In this document: piece after piece, positions 1 to 9,400 of the stretch
Layout of the letters: each line of letters starts with the position of its first letter
Numbering within the stretch: the first letter of the stretch is position 1
Origin: Phocaeicola vulgatus ATCC 8482
GTDB taxonomy: Bacteria > Bacteroidota > Bacteroidia > Bacteroidales > Bacteroidaceae
DNA: 64,000 nt
NCBI RefSeq assembly: GCF_000012825.1
Contig: NC_009614.1
Coordinates: 1,674,001 to 1,738,000 of the forward strand
Reading direction: 5' to 3'
Notes under the pieces: generated by a model
Told to the model about the DNA's origin: nothing
The model's database searches: none
Seen by the model: the letters and a program-made list of their open reading frames with translations, nothing else
Translations under genes and position numbers: made by a program

Positions 1-10
1 CTAGGAGTGC

Positions 11-101
11 AATAACCATGCATCAATATACTCATGTACCCGTTCACGGTACAGCTACCGTATGTCAATGGGTATATGAGTATCTTGATACATGGTTACA
101 T
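11..101. repeat. Long imperfect hairpin at the 3' end of dprA
   Basis: Left arm about 11-42 and right arm about 67-101 are imperfect reverse complements of roughly 31 bp (AACCATG at 14-20 pairs with CATGGTT at 91-97). The loop contains a second small hairpin (ACGGTA / TACCGT). The right arm overlaps the last codons and stop of dprA. No long T-run follows, so a terminator role is only a guess; an RNA-stabilising 3' structure or a small mobile repeat are alternatives. Confidence 0.5.
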
Positions 102-1211
102 TATTAACCGGTACACTCCTCCTGCCAGTGCTCGTATCACCCCTTTCATTTCTAATTCAAACAGTAATGCACTCATTCGGTTTACAGGTATGTTGGTGTC
201 TATCACCAATGTGTTGATTTGTAATCCTTCCGACATTTTGCCGAGTCGTTTTACTATTCGTTCCTCTTCCTCGCTTAAATCAGGGAACAATTCCCGTTGT
301 ACTGTTTTCTCGGTTTTGGGGCTGCTTTCCCATCCCATGGCCTTCACTAAATCTTCGGCCGATGTGATAAGCACTGCCTGGTTTTTTCTTATCAGATTGT
401 TGCAGCCTATGGAATATTCGTCGTTGCATCGTCCCGGAAAGGCAAAACAGTCCCGGTGATAACTTTCCGCCAGTTCGGCGGTGATGAGGGCTCCCCCTTT
501 GGCGGCGGATTCGATAACGACGGTGGCGTCACTCATACCTGCCACAATGCGGTTTCGTTTCACGAAATTCTGCCTGTCGGGATTGGTTCCGCTTGTAAAT
601 TCGGTCAGCAAACCTCCCTGTTCCAACATGCTGACGGCTGTCTTCCGATGTTCGGCAGGATAAATACGGTCCAGTCCGTGTGCCAGCACGCCTATGGTCT
701 TGAAATGATTCTGCAGGGCGGCGCGATGCGCATGGATATCAATGCCATAAGCCAGCCCGCTCACTATCAAGGCGTTTGGGCACAACACCGACAAGTCGGC
801 AAGGAAACGAGTGCAGATATCCTGTCCGTAGGGGGTGGCATGACGGGTTCCTACCATATTGATGACATGCAGTGCATTCAGATCGGCATTTCCCCGGTAA
901 AATAAAGCTAGCGGAGCATCATCACATTCACGCAAACGGCCGGGATAACCTTCATCATTTAAGGTGAGGCAGCGGATATGATTTTTCTCACAGAAAGTTA
1001 GTTCCTGCTCTGCACGCCGGAAAGCTTCGGAGTTATTCAACGCAGTAATGATCTTTTCGCTTACTCCGGGGACCAGTTGTGACAGCTCTTTGCGGTGTTC
1101 GAAAACACGGGTGGCGCTTCCCAGACTGCTCACCAGTCTGAATGCGCCTGTCGGTCCCAATCCCGGTATCCGGGTCAGGGCCAGGCTGCAAATTTGTTCG
1201 TCTTGTGTCAT
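96..1211 (-). CDS. dprA: DNA-processing protein DprA
   Basis: DprA/Smf family, cytoplasmic; in competent bacteria it protects incoming single-stranded DNA and loads RecA. The 371-residue protein has the Rossmann-like core: NMVGTRHATPYG near residue 117, SGLAYGIDIHAHRAAL near 150, a GLDRIYPAEH segment near 180 and the GGALITAELA element near 240. A C-terminal winged-helix region follows (about 305-371). Length and order are typical. Its start overlaps the stop of the upstream thioesterase gene by 4 bp (ATGA), so the two are co-transcribed from the promoter near 1620. Assignment is firm; natural transformation in this organism is not implied. Confidence 0.95.
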   Translation of the reverse strand: MTQDEQICSLALTRIPGLGPTGAFRLVSSLGSATRVFEHRKELSQLVPGVSEKIITALNNSEAFRRAEQELTFCEKNHIRCLTLNDEGYPGRLRECDDAPLALFYRGNADLNALHVINMVGTRHATPYGQDICTRFLADLSVLCPNALIVSGLAYGIDIHAHRAALQNHFKTIGVLAHGLDRIYPAEHRKTAVSMLEQGGLLTEFTSGTNPDRQNFVKRNRIVAGMSDATVVIESAAKGGALITAELAESYHRDCFAFPGRCNDEYSIGCNNLIRKNQAVLITSAEDLVKAMGWESSPKTEKTVQRELFPDLSEEEERIVKRLGKMSEGLQINTLVIDTNIPVNRMSALLFELEMKGVIRALAGGVYRLIM

Positions 1212-1615
1212 TCGCTCAGATAGGGGGCGAAAGTCTCGTCAAATAGAGCGCTGTCCCCTAATCTGCCGTTTACCACGCATACTGATTCTACAGTGGCCTT
1301 GACAGTCACTTTCATGTCGGGCAGACGGAAAATGTCCTGATAGAACACATATTTAATACCTTCTTTTTTCAGATAGAGCTTGGACACGAATTCGTCACCG
1401 CTGCGCAGCGGAGTTTTGAACGCCATGGTGAGCCTCGCCACTACCGGGTCCACTCCTTCTTCGTGCAAGCGTGCGAAACTGATGCCCACCGATGTGAGAA
1501 ACTCATGGCGCGTATGTTCCAGATAATGTTGATAGTTGGCATTGTTCACAATACCCTGCAGGTCGCATTCATAATCGCGTACCTTCATCTTCAGTTCATA
1601 AATATACTTTTCCAT
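1208..1615 (-). CDS. Acyl-CoA thioesterase, YbgC/FadM-like hotdog fold
   Basis: A 135-residue hotdog-fold thioesterase of the 4-hydroxybenzoyl-CoA thioesterase superfamily, expected to hydrolyse acyl-CoA thioesters in the cytoplasm. The N-terminal signature YECDLQGIVNNANYQHYLEH (residues about 14-33) matches the family active-site loop and helix, with the Asp in the usual place. Length is normal for the family. It is the first gene of a two-gene operon with dprA (4-bp overlap). Substrate cannot be told from sequence; in other bacteria YbgC belongs to the Tol-Pal locus, but no tol genes are visible here. Confidence 0.85.
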   Translation of the reverse strand: MEKYIYELKMKVRDYECDLQGIVNNANYQHYLEHTRHEFLTSVGISFARLHEEGVDPVVARLTMAFKTPLRSGDEFVSKLYLKKEGIKYVFYQDIFRLPDMKVTVKATVESVCVVNGRLGDSALFDETFAPYLSE

Positions 1616-1619
1616 AAGG

Positions 1620-1648
1620 CAAAGGTATAAGAAAAATGTGTTACTTTG
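1620..1648. promoter_or_regulatory. Divergent -7 elements for thioesterase/dprA (-) and dus (+)
   Basis: On the minus strand TACCTTTG (1620-1627 read in reverse) matches the Bacteroides -7 consensus TAnnTTTG and lies just upstream of the thioesterase start. On the plus strand TTACTTTG (1641-1648) is a one-mismatch -7 element 26 bp before the dus start. No clear -33 elements were seen. Confidence 0.45.
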
Positions 1649-1673
1649 CAGATAAACTTAAAAAAAGAAACAA

Positions 1674-2591
1674 ATGAAACTGTACGCTGCCCCTTTGCAA
1701 GGTTTTACGGAAGCCCCCTGGAGAAATCTTCATCAGGAAGTTTTTGGTGGGATAGATGCTTATTATACCCCCTTTGTGCGGATGGAGAAAGGAGAGTTCC
1801 GTAACAAGGATGTACGGGAGATCGCTTCTGAAAACAATACTGTGTCCCGGCTGATTCCCCAGCTTATCGCTTCCACTCCTGCCGAACTGGAACGGCTGGC
1901 CGGTTTGTTTATAGAGAAAGGGTACAAGGAAGCGGATATCAATATGGGTTGTCCTTTTCCCCTGATGACAGGGAAACATAAGGGTTCGGGCATATTGCCG
2001 TATCCGGCCGAGGTGGAAGCTTTATTGAAAGAGCTGGTGCACTATCCGGAACTGGGTTTCTCCGTCAAGATGAGATTGGGATGGGAGTGTGCGGATGAAT
2101 GGCGGCCGTTGTTGCCTTTGTTGAACGCTGCCCCCTTGCGGCGGATCGTTCTGCATCCTCGTATCGGGAAGCAACAGTACAAGGGAGAGGTGGACTTGGC
2201 TGCGTTCACCGCTTTCTATGAGGAGTGCGCCCATCCGTTGGTGTATAACGGTGACTTGCTGACGGTGGAAGATATCCGGAAGGTGGACGAGGAGTTTCCC
2301 CGCCTGGAGGGGGTCATGCTGGGACGCGGGTTGCTGGCCAATCCTGCTTTGGCTTGGGAATATGCAAACGGAACCGTTTTTTCTCCCGATGAGCTGCATG
2401 AAAAGGTGAAGGCGCTTCACGCACGCCTTCTTCAATATTATGAAGCCCATTTACAGGGAGAGGCGCAATTGCTGAGTAAAATGAAGCCTTATTGGGAATA
2501 CCTGCTGCCCGATGCGGACCGGAAGATAAAAAAAGCGATAAAGAAGGCTACAACGATGGATAAGTATTTGACAGCGGTGAACCAGCTGTAA
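1674..2591 (+). CDS. dus: tRNA-dihydrouridine synthase
   Basis: FMN enzyme of the Dus family that reduces uridine to dihydrouridine in the D-loop of tRNA. The 305-residue protein starts with APLQGFTEAPWR, the usual Dus opening, and contains the catalytic-cysteine motif NMGCPFP followed by the K/G-rich loop KHKGSGIL near residues 91-110. The KMRLGW segment near 125 and GVMLGRGLLANPAL near 215 are the expected flavin-binding strands of the TIM barrel. Transcribed divergently from the thioesterase/dprA operon. Which uridine position is modified is not decidable here. Confidence 0.9.
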   Translation: MKLYAAPLQGFTEAPWRNLHQEVFGGIDAYYTPFVRMEKGEFRNKDVREIASENNTVSRLIPQLIASTPAELERLAGLFIEKGYKEADINMGCPFPLMTGKHKGSGILPYPAEVEALLKELVHYPELGFSVKMRLGWECADEWRPLLPLLNAAPLRRIVLHPRIGKQQYKGEVDLAAFTAFYEECAHPLVYNGDLLTVEDIRKVDEEFPRLEGVMLGRGLLANPALAWEYANGTVFSPDELHEKVKALHARLLQYYEAHLQGEAQLLSKMKPYWEYLLPDADRKIKKAIKKATTMDKYLTAVNQL

Positions 2592-2847
2592 TGATGGAAA
2601 AGGGGCTTCGGTACATGAAAACCGGAGTGTTTCTTCAGTTCATTCAGCCGGTCTAACAGCTTGTAAAATAGAGAGGTATCCTGATAGGAGAACCTTCAGT
2701 TTCCTGTCAGTTACTTCCAGCCCATATTTTTGTTCCTACCTGTTAGATGAGAGGTATGTCCGTCATGCCTGTATTTTAAGAAATACTTAGCTGTCTTTTC
2801 TTGGAGCATATCCTTTATCTTCCTTGTTATGCATCCAGTTGCTTCCT

Positions 2848-3002
2848 GATAAGTTTATCGTTTCACTAAAGTGATGAAACCTTATCACCCTAGTGATGAG
2901 CTTGTACCACTTGGGTGATGAAACTTCATCACTTAAGTGAAACACTGTACTTGTCAAGAAGAGAACACGAACTTGTCCTGATGAAAACCCTTTTACATAA
3001 GG
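2848..3002. repeat. Phased 22-bp quasi-repeats upstream of the first vapE gene
   Basis: GTGATGA recurs at 2871, 2893 and 2915 and GTGAAAC at 2937, exactly 22 bp apart. A diverged unit precedes them (from 2848). The next two units (from 2959 and 2981) continue the phase with a drifting sequence, for example ACTTGTC at 2949 and 2971. Adjacent units form inverted repeats such as GTTTCACTAAAGTGATGAA against TTCATCACTTAAGTGAAAC. The array ends just before the vapE promoter. Twenty-two bp is about two helical turns, as in iterons, and is not a codon multiple. The rest of 2592-2847 shows no gene. Confidence 0.75.
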
Positions 3003-3047
3003 ATGTTTACGCTTAGTCACTTTTCATCCCGAAACGCCGGAAATCCC

Positions 3048-3078
3048 TTGACAAAGGCTTTTCAATGTGCTATCTTTG
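3048..3078 (+). promoter_or_regulatory. Bacteroides-type promoter of the first vapE gene
   Basis: TTG at 3048-3050 and TATCTTTG at 3071-3078 are separated by 20 bp, fitting the -33/-7 spacing. This places transcription start near 3085 and supports translation from 3111 rather than 3003. The second vapE gene has the same promoter layout, including TTGACAAA at the -33 position. Confidence 0.75.
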
Positions 3079-3110
3079 TGGAAACAACAACTAAAAAAAA
3101 CAATAAAATC

Positions 3111-4367
3111 ATGATGAAAGAAATGATTCGGAAGGTGATGGAATGGTGCAAGTTATGGAACGGTGAAACTGCAACGGCGAAACAGGCGGACCCTTCTTCG
3201 GATAAAAGGGAAAAAGAACAGGCTGCGGATAACCGGGAGGTGCAAGACCGTCTGGAGAACTACTTGTGGAAACACTATGAGTTCCGTTTCAACGTGTTGA
3301 CGGAACAACCCGAATATTGCGCGAAGGGGCAAGGGACGGACACACCTTATAAGATAGTGACTCAGCGTACCTTGAACACCTTGTGCCTGGAAGCGCACCG
3401 TCATCGCATCAATTGCTGGGATAAGGATGTGAGCCGCCTGCTCCATTCGGAACGCTTGGAAGACTATCACCCTTTCCTTACTTATATGGATACACTGCCC
3501 CAATGGGACGGGGTGGACCGCGTCACTCCGCTGGCGCAGCGTATCTCGAAAAAAGCCTTCTGGATAAACGGTTTCCACCGCTGGATGCTGGGAATGGCCG
3601 CCCAGTGGGCAGGACGCATGGACCGTTGCGCCAATGCAGTGGCCCCTATGTTGGTGAGCCGTATGCAGGGCAAGTGTAAATCTACTTTTTGTCAGTTGTT
3701 GATGCCCGACGGGTTGAGAGATTATTATACGGACAGTTTTGAGTTGACGGGGCAGTCGGGATGCGAACAGAAACTGGCGCAGTTCGGGCTGATTAACCTG
3801 GATGAGTACGACCGTCTTTCTCCTCAAAAACTGCCGTTGCTCAAGACACTGATGCAGATGAAGAAGTTGGATTTCCGTAAGTCGCACCGTTCATCCTACA
3901 GTCACCTGCCCCGCATGGCTTCGTTTATAGGAACCAGTAATCATAAGGATTTGCTGACCGACCCCACGGGCAGTCGCCGTTATCTTTGTGCCGAGGTGAA
4001 AGAGAAAATAGACTGCACGCCACTGGAGCACAAGCAATTGTTTGCCCAATTGAAGGCGGAGCTGGAGGGTGGCGAGCGTTATTGGTTTTCGGCCGAAGAG
4101 GAAGCGGAACTGCAATTGCGCAACCGCGAGTTCTATGCCATGCCCGTAGAGCAGGAGGTGTTCTACCGTTGTTTTCGTCTGCCTGAGGCGGGAGAGGAGT
4201 TCAAACTCTATTCGGCCTCGGTCATTTTCACCATTTTGCAGAGCCGTTATCCTGCGGCTATGCGCGGCATGACGGTGGTGCGTTTCGGCAAGATGATGAG
4301 CGCCATGGGGGCGGAACGGATGCATACGGAGAAAGGAAATCTGTACAAGGTGGTGCTGGCGGCATAA
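3111..4367 (+). CDS. VapE-family P-loop protein with altered Walker A (copy 1)
   Basis: Virulence-associated E (VapE) family, related to phage and plasmid primase-helicase ATPases; cellular role unknown. The reading frame opens at 3003, but the promoter at 3048-3078 makes 3111 the likely start (418 residues). The ATPase core has the segment before the P-loop (NAVAPMLVS), Walker B INLDEYD and a sensor-like SFIGTSN, all parallel to the second copy at 53871-55484. The P-loop reads QGKCKST where the second copy has the usual QGLGKST, so the Walker A glycine is a cysteine. It also lacks the roughly 120-residue N-terminal domain of copy 2. It stands alone between core genes. Loss of ATP hydrolysis is inferred, not shown. 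Confidence 0.8.
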   Translation: MMKEMIRKVMEWCKLWNGETATAKQADPSSDKREKEQAADNREVQDRLENYLWKHYEFRFNVLTEQPEYCAKGQGTDTPYKIVTQRTLNTLCLEAHRHRINCWDKDVSRLLHSERLEDYHPFLTYMDTLPQWDGVDRVTPLAQRISKKAFWINGFHRWMLGMAAQWAGRMDRCANAVAPMLVSRMQGKCKSTFCQLLMPDGLRDYYTDSFELTGQSGCEQKLAQFGLINLDEYDRLSPQKLPLLKTLMQMKKLDFRKSHRSSYSHLPRMASFIGTSNHKDLLTDPTGSRRYLCAEVKEKIDCTPLEHKQLFAQLKAELEGGERYWFSAEEEAELQLRNREFYAMPVEQEVFYRCFRLPEAGEEFKLYSASVIFTILQSRYPAAMRGMTVVRFGKMMSAMGAERMHTEKGNLYKVVLAA

Positions 4368-4545
4368 TTCCCGTCCATCAGGCCGGCTGAAAGGACTGAC
4401 AGGAGGCTGAAGGGACTTCTGTCAGTCTTATTTGTTGTGCGACAGCGTGTTAACCGTGCTGAATGGACTGAAGGCGGGGTGCATGAATGCCAAAAAACAT
4501 ACTATAAGAATCTTTTTAAAGAGCCGTTTTCTCAAGAATTTGTAC

Positions 4546-4553
4546 TAAGTTTG
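4546..4553 (+). promoter_or_regulatory. -7 box upstream of the alcohol dehydrogenase
   Basis: TAAGTTTG matches TAnnTTTG and lies 28 bp before the ATG at 4581. It supports 4581 as the start instead of the upstream in-frame codon at 4437. No convincing -33 element was found. Confidence 0.5.
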
Positions 4554-4580
4554 CAACCAAACTACATAATTAAAAAAACT

Positions 4581-5735
4581 ATGATTAACAGATTTGTATT
4601 GAACGAAGTATCTTACTTCGGTCCGGGTGCGCGTGAAGTGCTTCCACAAGAGATTAAACGTTTGGGCTTGCATAAGGCGTTTGTTGCTACAGACAAGGAC
4701 TTGATTAAGTTCGGTGTGGCTGATAAAGTGTTGAAAGTCTTGGAGAATGCAGGTATTCCTTATGAAATATTCAGTGAAATCAAACCGAATCCTACTGTAA
4801 GCAATGTAAAGGCGGGAGTTGAAGCTTTTGCAAAATCAGGAGCGGACTTTATTCTGGCTATCGGCGGCGGTTCGTCTATCGATACTTCGAAAGCGATTGG
4901 TATCATCACTAATAATCCAGACTTCAGTGATGTGGTGTCACTGGAAGGTGTGGCTCCTACAAGGAAAAAGTCAGTGCCTATCATTGCACTGCCCACTACC
5001 GCCGGTACTGCCGCCGAGGTGACTATCAACTATGTCATCACGGATGAGGAAAACCATAAGAAGATGGTTTGTGTAGACCCGAACGATATCCCCGCCATCG
5101 CTATTGTGGATGCGGAACTGATGTACACTCTGCCTAAAGGGCTGACTGCTTCTACCGGTTTGGACGCACTGACCCACGCCATCGAAGGGTTGATAACCAA
5201 AGGCGCTTGGGAAATGAGTGATATGTTCGAGATCAAGGCGATCGAAATGATTGCCCGTTATCTGGAAACCGCTGTCTTCGAGCCTACCAATGCGGAAGCC
5301 CGTAACGGTATGGCTGTGGCACAGTACATTGCAGGTATGGCGTTCTCTAATGTAGGCTTGGGCGTGGTTCACGGTATGGCTCATCCGTTGGGAGCTATCT
5401 TCGATATTCCTCACGGTGTGGCTAATGCACTGTTGCTGCCTGTCATCATGGAGTTCAATGCTCCGGCTGCTTTGTCCAAATATGTAGATATCGCCAAGGC
5501 GATGAATGTGTACAAGGATGGCATGAGCCGGGAAGAGGCTGCGAAGGCTGCTGTTGAGGCGGTGAAGGCATTGTCTGTCAAGGTGGGTATCCCTCAGCAT
5601 TTGTCTGAACTGGGTATTAAGGAAGAAGACTTGCCCCGTCTGGCCGCTTCGGCTATTGCCGATGTGTGTACGCCGGGCAATCCTCGTGAAGTGACGGAAG
5701 AAATTATTCTGGAACTTTACAAGAAGGCTTTCTAA
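4581..5735 (+). CDS. fucO: Iron-containing alcohol dehydrogenase, lactaldehyde reductase (FucO)-like
   Basis: Group III iron-dependent alcohol dehydrogenase, 384 residues, cytoplasmic, NAD(P)-dependent. The nucleotide-binding GGGSSID is near residue 95. The metal ligands fall where FucO has them: Asp195 and His199 in GLDALTHAIE, His264 in GVVHGMAH and His278 in DIPHGVAN. FucO reduces L-lactaldehyde from fucose or rhamnose breakdown to 1,2-propanediol, which would fit the fucosidase locus downstream, but no other fucose catabolism genes are in the window. Other iron alcohol dehydrogenases share these motifs, so the substrate is provisional. Followed by a strong terminator at 5767. Confidence 0.8.
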   Translation: MINRFVLNEVSYFGPGAREVLPQEIKRLGLHKAFVATDKDLIKFGVADKVLKVLENAGIPYEIFSEIKPNPTVSNVKAGVEAFAKSGADFILAIGGGSSIDTSKAIGIITNNPDFSDVVSLEGVAPTRKKSVPIIALPTTAGTAAEVTINYVITDEENHKKMVCVDPNDIPAIAIVDAELMYTLPKGLTASTGLDALTHAIEGLITKGAWEMSDMFEIKAIEMIARYLETAVFEPTNAEARNGMAVAQYIAGMAFSNVGLGVVHGMAHPLGAIFDIPHGVANALLLPVIMEFNAPAALSKYVDIAKAMNVYKDGMSREEAAKAAVEAVKALSVKVGIPQHLSELGIKEEDLPRLAASAIADVCTPGNPREVTEEIILELYKKAF

Positions 5736-5766
5736 GCGTAATTCTTTTGTAATAAAAGCATAGGTG

Positions 5767-5804
5767 GTGTGTGGATGTGCAGGGCATATCCACACACTTT
5801 TTTT
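5767..5804 (+). terminator. Rho-independent terminator after the alcohol dehydrogenase
   Basis: Arms GTGTGTGGATGTGC (5767-5780) and GCATATCCACACAC (5784-5797) form a strong hairpin followed by seven T residues. Confidence 0.9.
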
Positions 5805-5909
5805 ATCTCCTTTCTGTTTTTTGAATTGTTATGTGAGTTTCATTTTTTTGTATTTGGATTGAAATGTGCAGTTCGTTTCTTTGCGGCAGAAAACAATAAA
5901 CTTAAAGTT

Positions 5910-6458
5910 ATGAAAAAGAAGTTCATTTTAACCGTTGCTTTTTTGAGTATCAGTTTGTTTGCCCAACAGATGTGGGCTATGCCGTTTTGTCCGGTGCGTG
6001 ACAAAAAAGAGAATGTGAAAACGGATGCATCTTCGGCTAAGGTGGAAACATGGGAGTTTTACTCTACTGTTGAAACCCCTTCTTCCGAAGAGCTGGCTGC
6101 ATTGGTTTCTAATCATAAATTAGGTAAGAAGGTAGCCTTCCTGTATGATTCATTTAAAGATACTTATGTGGTGAAGGAAGAGGTGGTACCCGGAGATCCG
6201 ACGCGTCGTACGGTGATTCGTAAGCCGGAAATCTACAATGCGGTACGTACCATTGAAAAAGAACTGAACCGTCAGGTAAGGAAAGACCTGCTGCCGCAGG
6301 ATAAGGCGGAGCAGGAGTTTACAGGGGTGCTGAAAGTGGCGTTGGCCGCTATCGACTCGGATACGGAGTCTTTTGAGACTGCTTTACAAGAGAATAAAAA
6401 GGACGTATCTCATTTGTTGGGTGTATTCCGCCGTGTCAGCCTTAAAAGTATCTATTGA
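5910..6458 (+). CDS. Secreted protein of unknown function ahead of a SusC/SusD pair
   Basis: A 182-residue protein not recognised as a known family. It begins with a clear signal peptide (MKKKFILTVAFLSISLF, cleavage probably near AMP at 24-26). The mature part is hydrophilic and charged, without membrane segments or visible catalytic motifs. The start at 5910 is chosen because it gives the signal peptide; the frame opens upstream at 5769 inside the preceding terminator. It ends 38 bp before the SusC gene and is probably co-transcribed with it, so a role in the same periplasmic or surface uptake system is inferred. Confidence 0.7.
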   Translation: MKKKFILTVAFLSISLFAQQMWAMPFCPVRDKKENVKTDASSAKVETWEFYSTVETPSSEELAALVSNHKLGKKVAFLYDSFKDTYVVKEEVVPGDPTRRTVIRKPEIYNAVRTIEKELNRQVRKDLLPQDKAEQEFTGVLKVALAAIDSDTESFETALQENKKDVSHLLGVFRRVSLKSIY

Positions 6459-6496
6459 ATTCTTTCTTTTCAGGATAAACTAACAATTATATATAA

Positions 6497-9400
6497 ATGA
6501 AAACTAAACAGTGCTTGGTCATTGTTATGACCTTGCTATGCCTTTGCGTGAAGGCGCAGAATCTCAGAGTGACCGGTGTGGTGCGGGATAAGTCGGATGT
6601 GATTATCGGTGCCAGCGTAATGGTTAAAAACTCAACAGTGGGTACGGTGACAGATATGGATGGGCGTTATTCAGTGGAAGTGCCCGCCAATGGTGTATTG
6701 ATTTTTTCTTATATCGGATATACTCCGGTAGAGAAACAAGTAGATGGACAAACGGTGATTAACGTGACGATGAATGACGATGTGCAGGCCATTGACGAAG
6801 TAGTGGTAACTGCTATCGGTATCAAGCAGCAGAAAAAGAAGTTGGGATATACTACCCAACAAGTCAATACCGAGGCTTTAGACCAGCCGGGTACGGTGAA
6901 TGTTGGTAATGCCCTGTCGGGTCAGGTAGCCGGTTTGACGGTAAATAATCCTACCGGTATTTTTCAGGCTCCTTCGTTTTCCTTACGTGGAAAGACTCCG
7001 TTGATGGTGATTGACGGTGTGCCTGTGGAGTCGGATCTTTTTGACGTATCTCCCGAAAATATAGAAAGTATTAATGTTTTGAAGGGAACTGCCGCCGCTG
7101 CTTTGTATGGTTCGCGGGGTAAAGACGGTGCTATTTTGATTACTACCAAACTGGCGAAAGAGGATGGATTGACTGTTACGGCCGGATTGTCCAGTATGGT
7201 TTCTGCCGGATTTACGGTCTTTCCTGAAACTCAGACAGAGTTTGGTTCGGGCTCTAATGGTCAGTATGCCTTTTGGGATGGAGCAGATGGTGGTATCTCG
7301 GATGGAGACATGACCTGGGGACCTCGTTTTGCCGGGCAGAAAATAGCACAGTGGAATAGTCCTATCCGTAATAAAGAAACAGGAGAAACGATTCCTTGGT
7401 GGGGGGATGTTTCCGGTACGATTTATGATGACCAGTCTAAGTACGAACGGGTGCCCATCGCATGGGAACCTCATGATAACCTGAGGGACTTTTTACGTAC
7501 CGGAATTATTACAAAAGCGACTTTTTCAGTGGCAAGCAAAAGTAAAAAAGCTAACTATAATTTTAACGGTGATTTCTCCAATCAGCGCGGACAGGTTCCC
7601 AATACTTCGGTTTATACGGGGGGATTGAACTTTAACAGTATGTATAACCTTAGTAACTCGGTTACTTTATCAGCCAATCTTTCTTATAACAAGGTATATT
7701 CTCCCAATTATCCACGTTATGGATATGGACCGAAAAATCATATGTATACCATTTTGTTATGGATGGGAAATGATGTAAATGGAAAGGAGTTGGCCGAGCA
7801 TTATTATCGTCCGGACTCTGAAGGTACACGTCAGGCCAACTACAACTATGCGTGGTATAATAATCCTTACTTTGCTGCCAATGAACTGACGCAAAAGCAT
7901 GACCGTAATACAATGAATGGACAACTGAAACTGAACTGGGATGTAATACCGGGGCTGAGTTTGCAAGGACGGGCTGCGGGACGTTTGGAAAGCACATTTG
8001 AAGATATGTCTGTTCCTAAGTCTTATATGAACTATGGTGATTCGCGGAATGGCGACTACAAAACGTGGAATACTGATCAGCTGGACATCAATGCGGATTT
8101 TCTTGCTACTTACACACGTGCTTTCAGCAGGAATTTTACGTTGACTGTCAATGCCGGTACTTCACTGTATTACCGTCAGATTCGGAAGCAAAGCCAGTCT
8201 ACAGACGGACTGATTGTGGCGAAAGTATATAATTTGGGTAATAGCCTGAATCCTGTAAGCGCTACCAACTCGATGAACGAAAAAGCTATCGAGAGTGTTT
8301 ATGGTTCTGTGAATGTAGATTTGTTTGAGTCTTTGTTTCTTACATTTACCGGGCGTAATGACTGGTCTTCTACTTTGGCAAAAGGGAATAACTCCTATTT
8401 CTATCCTTCTGTGTCATTAAGTACATTGGTTAATGAATATGTGAAACTGCCTTCATGGATGGATTATCTGAAAGTAAATGGTGCATGGGCGCAAGTTTCC
8501 AGTGACCTTGATTCTTATTCTTTGTATGCTACTTATTCCAATGGCACACTGTATGGCAGTATTCCGTCCGTGACTTATCCGGGTACGTTACTCAATGCGA
8601 ATATATTGCCGCAAAAAACAACCTCGTATGAGGTGGGGGTTTCTACTTCGTTTTTGCATAATCGCATTGGAATTGATCTGACCTACTATCATATGCTGGA
8701 TGAGAACAGTATTATAGAACTGCCCATATCATCTGCCTCGGCATTTACCAAACGTTATGTGAATGGTAACGAATACACAACAAACGGTTTCGAGCTGATT
8801 GTTTCCGCCACTCCGGTAAAAAACAAAAACTTTACCTGGAATGTAGCTACCAATTGGAGTAGTAATATTCGTAAGCTGACCGGGATTTATGGAAACCAGG
8901 AGAAGTTCGGCGATTTGAAAAAAGGTGACCGGGCTGATGCTATGTATGCTACCGAGTGGGAAAAGACACCGGATGGCCGGTTGATATTGGATGCGAATAC
9001 GGGTTTGCCCACTCAGAGCGCTTTTAAGACCAAAGTAGGAAACCAGTCTCCTGATGTTCGTTTCGGATTGCAGAATACTTTCAAGATAAAGGATTTTACT
9101 GTCAATATAGATATGGACGGAGCTATCGGAGGAACGTTGATATCTACTACCACGCAGAAAATGTGGTGGGGAGGAAAGCATCCCAAATCTACCATGTATC
9201 GTCAGGAAGAATATGATAATGGTGGCAAGCCTGTTTATGTGCCCGAAGGTGTCAATATAGTAAGCGGTGAGGTGACTTATGACGTGAATGGGAATATTGT
9301 TTCCGATACCCGTGTCTATAAAAAGAATGAAACAGCGGTAAACATACAGACTTGGGCCCAGAATTATCCTTATCGTGCCGTGGTGCGTACAGAAGAAAGC

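Noticed and set aside
3003-3110. Upstream start for vapE copy 1
   Set aside because: The promoter -33 and -7 boxes lie inside this stretch, so the start at 3111 fits better.
4971-5795. 274-codon antisense frame across the alcohol dehydrogenase
   Set aside because: It mirrors a well-supported gene on the other strand and has a His/Arg-rich composition typical of shadow frames.
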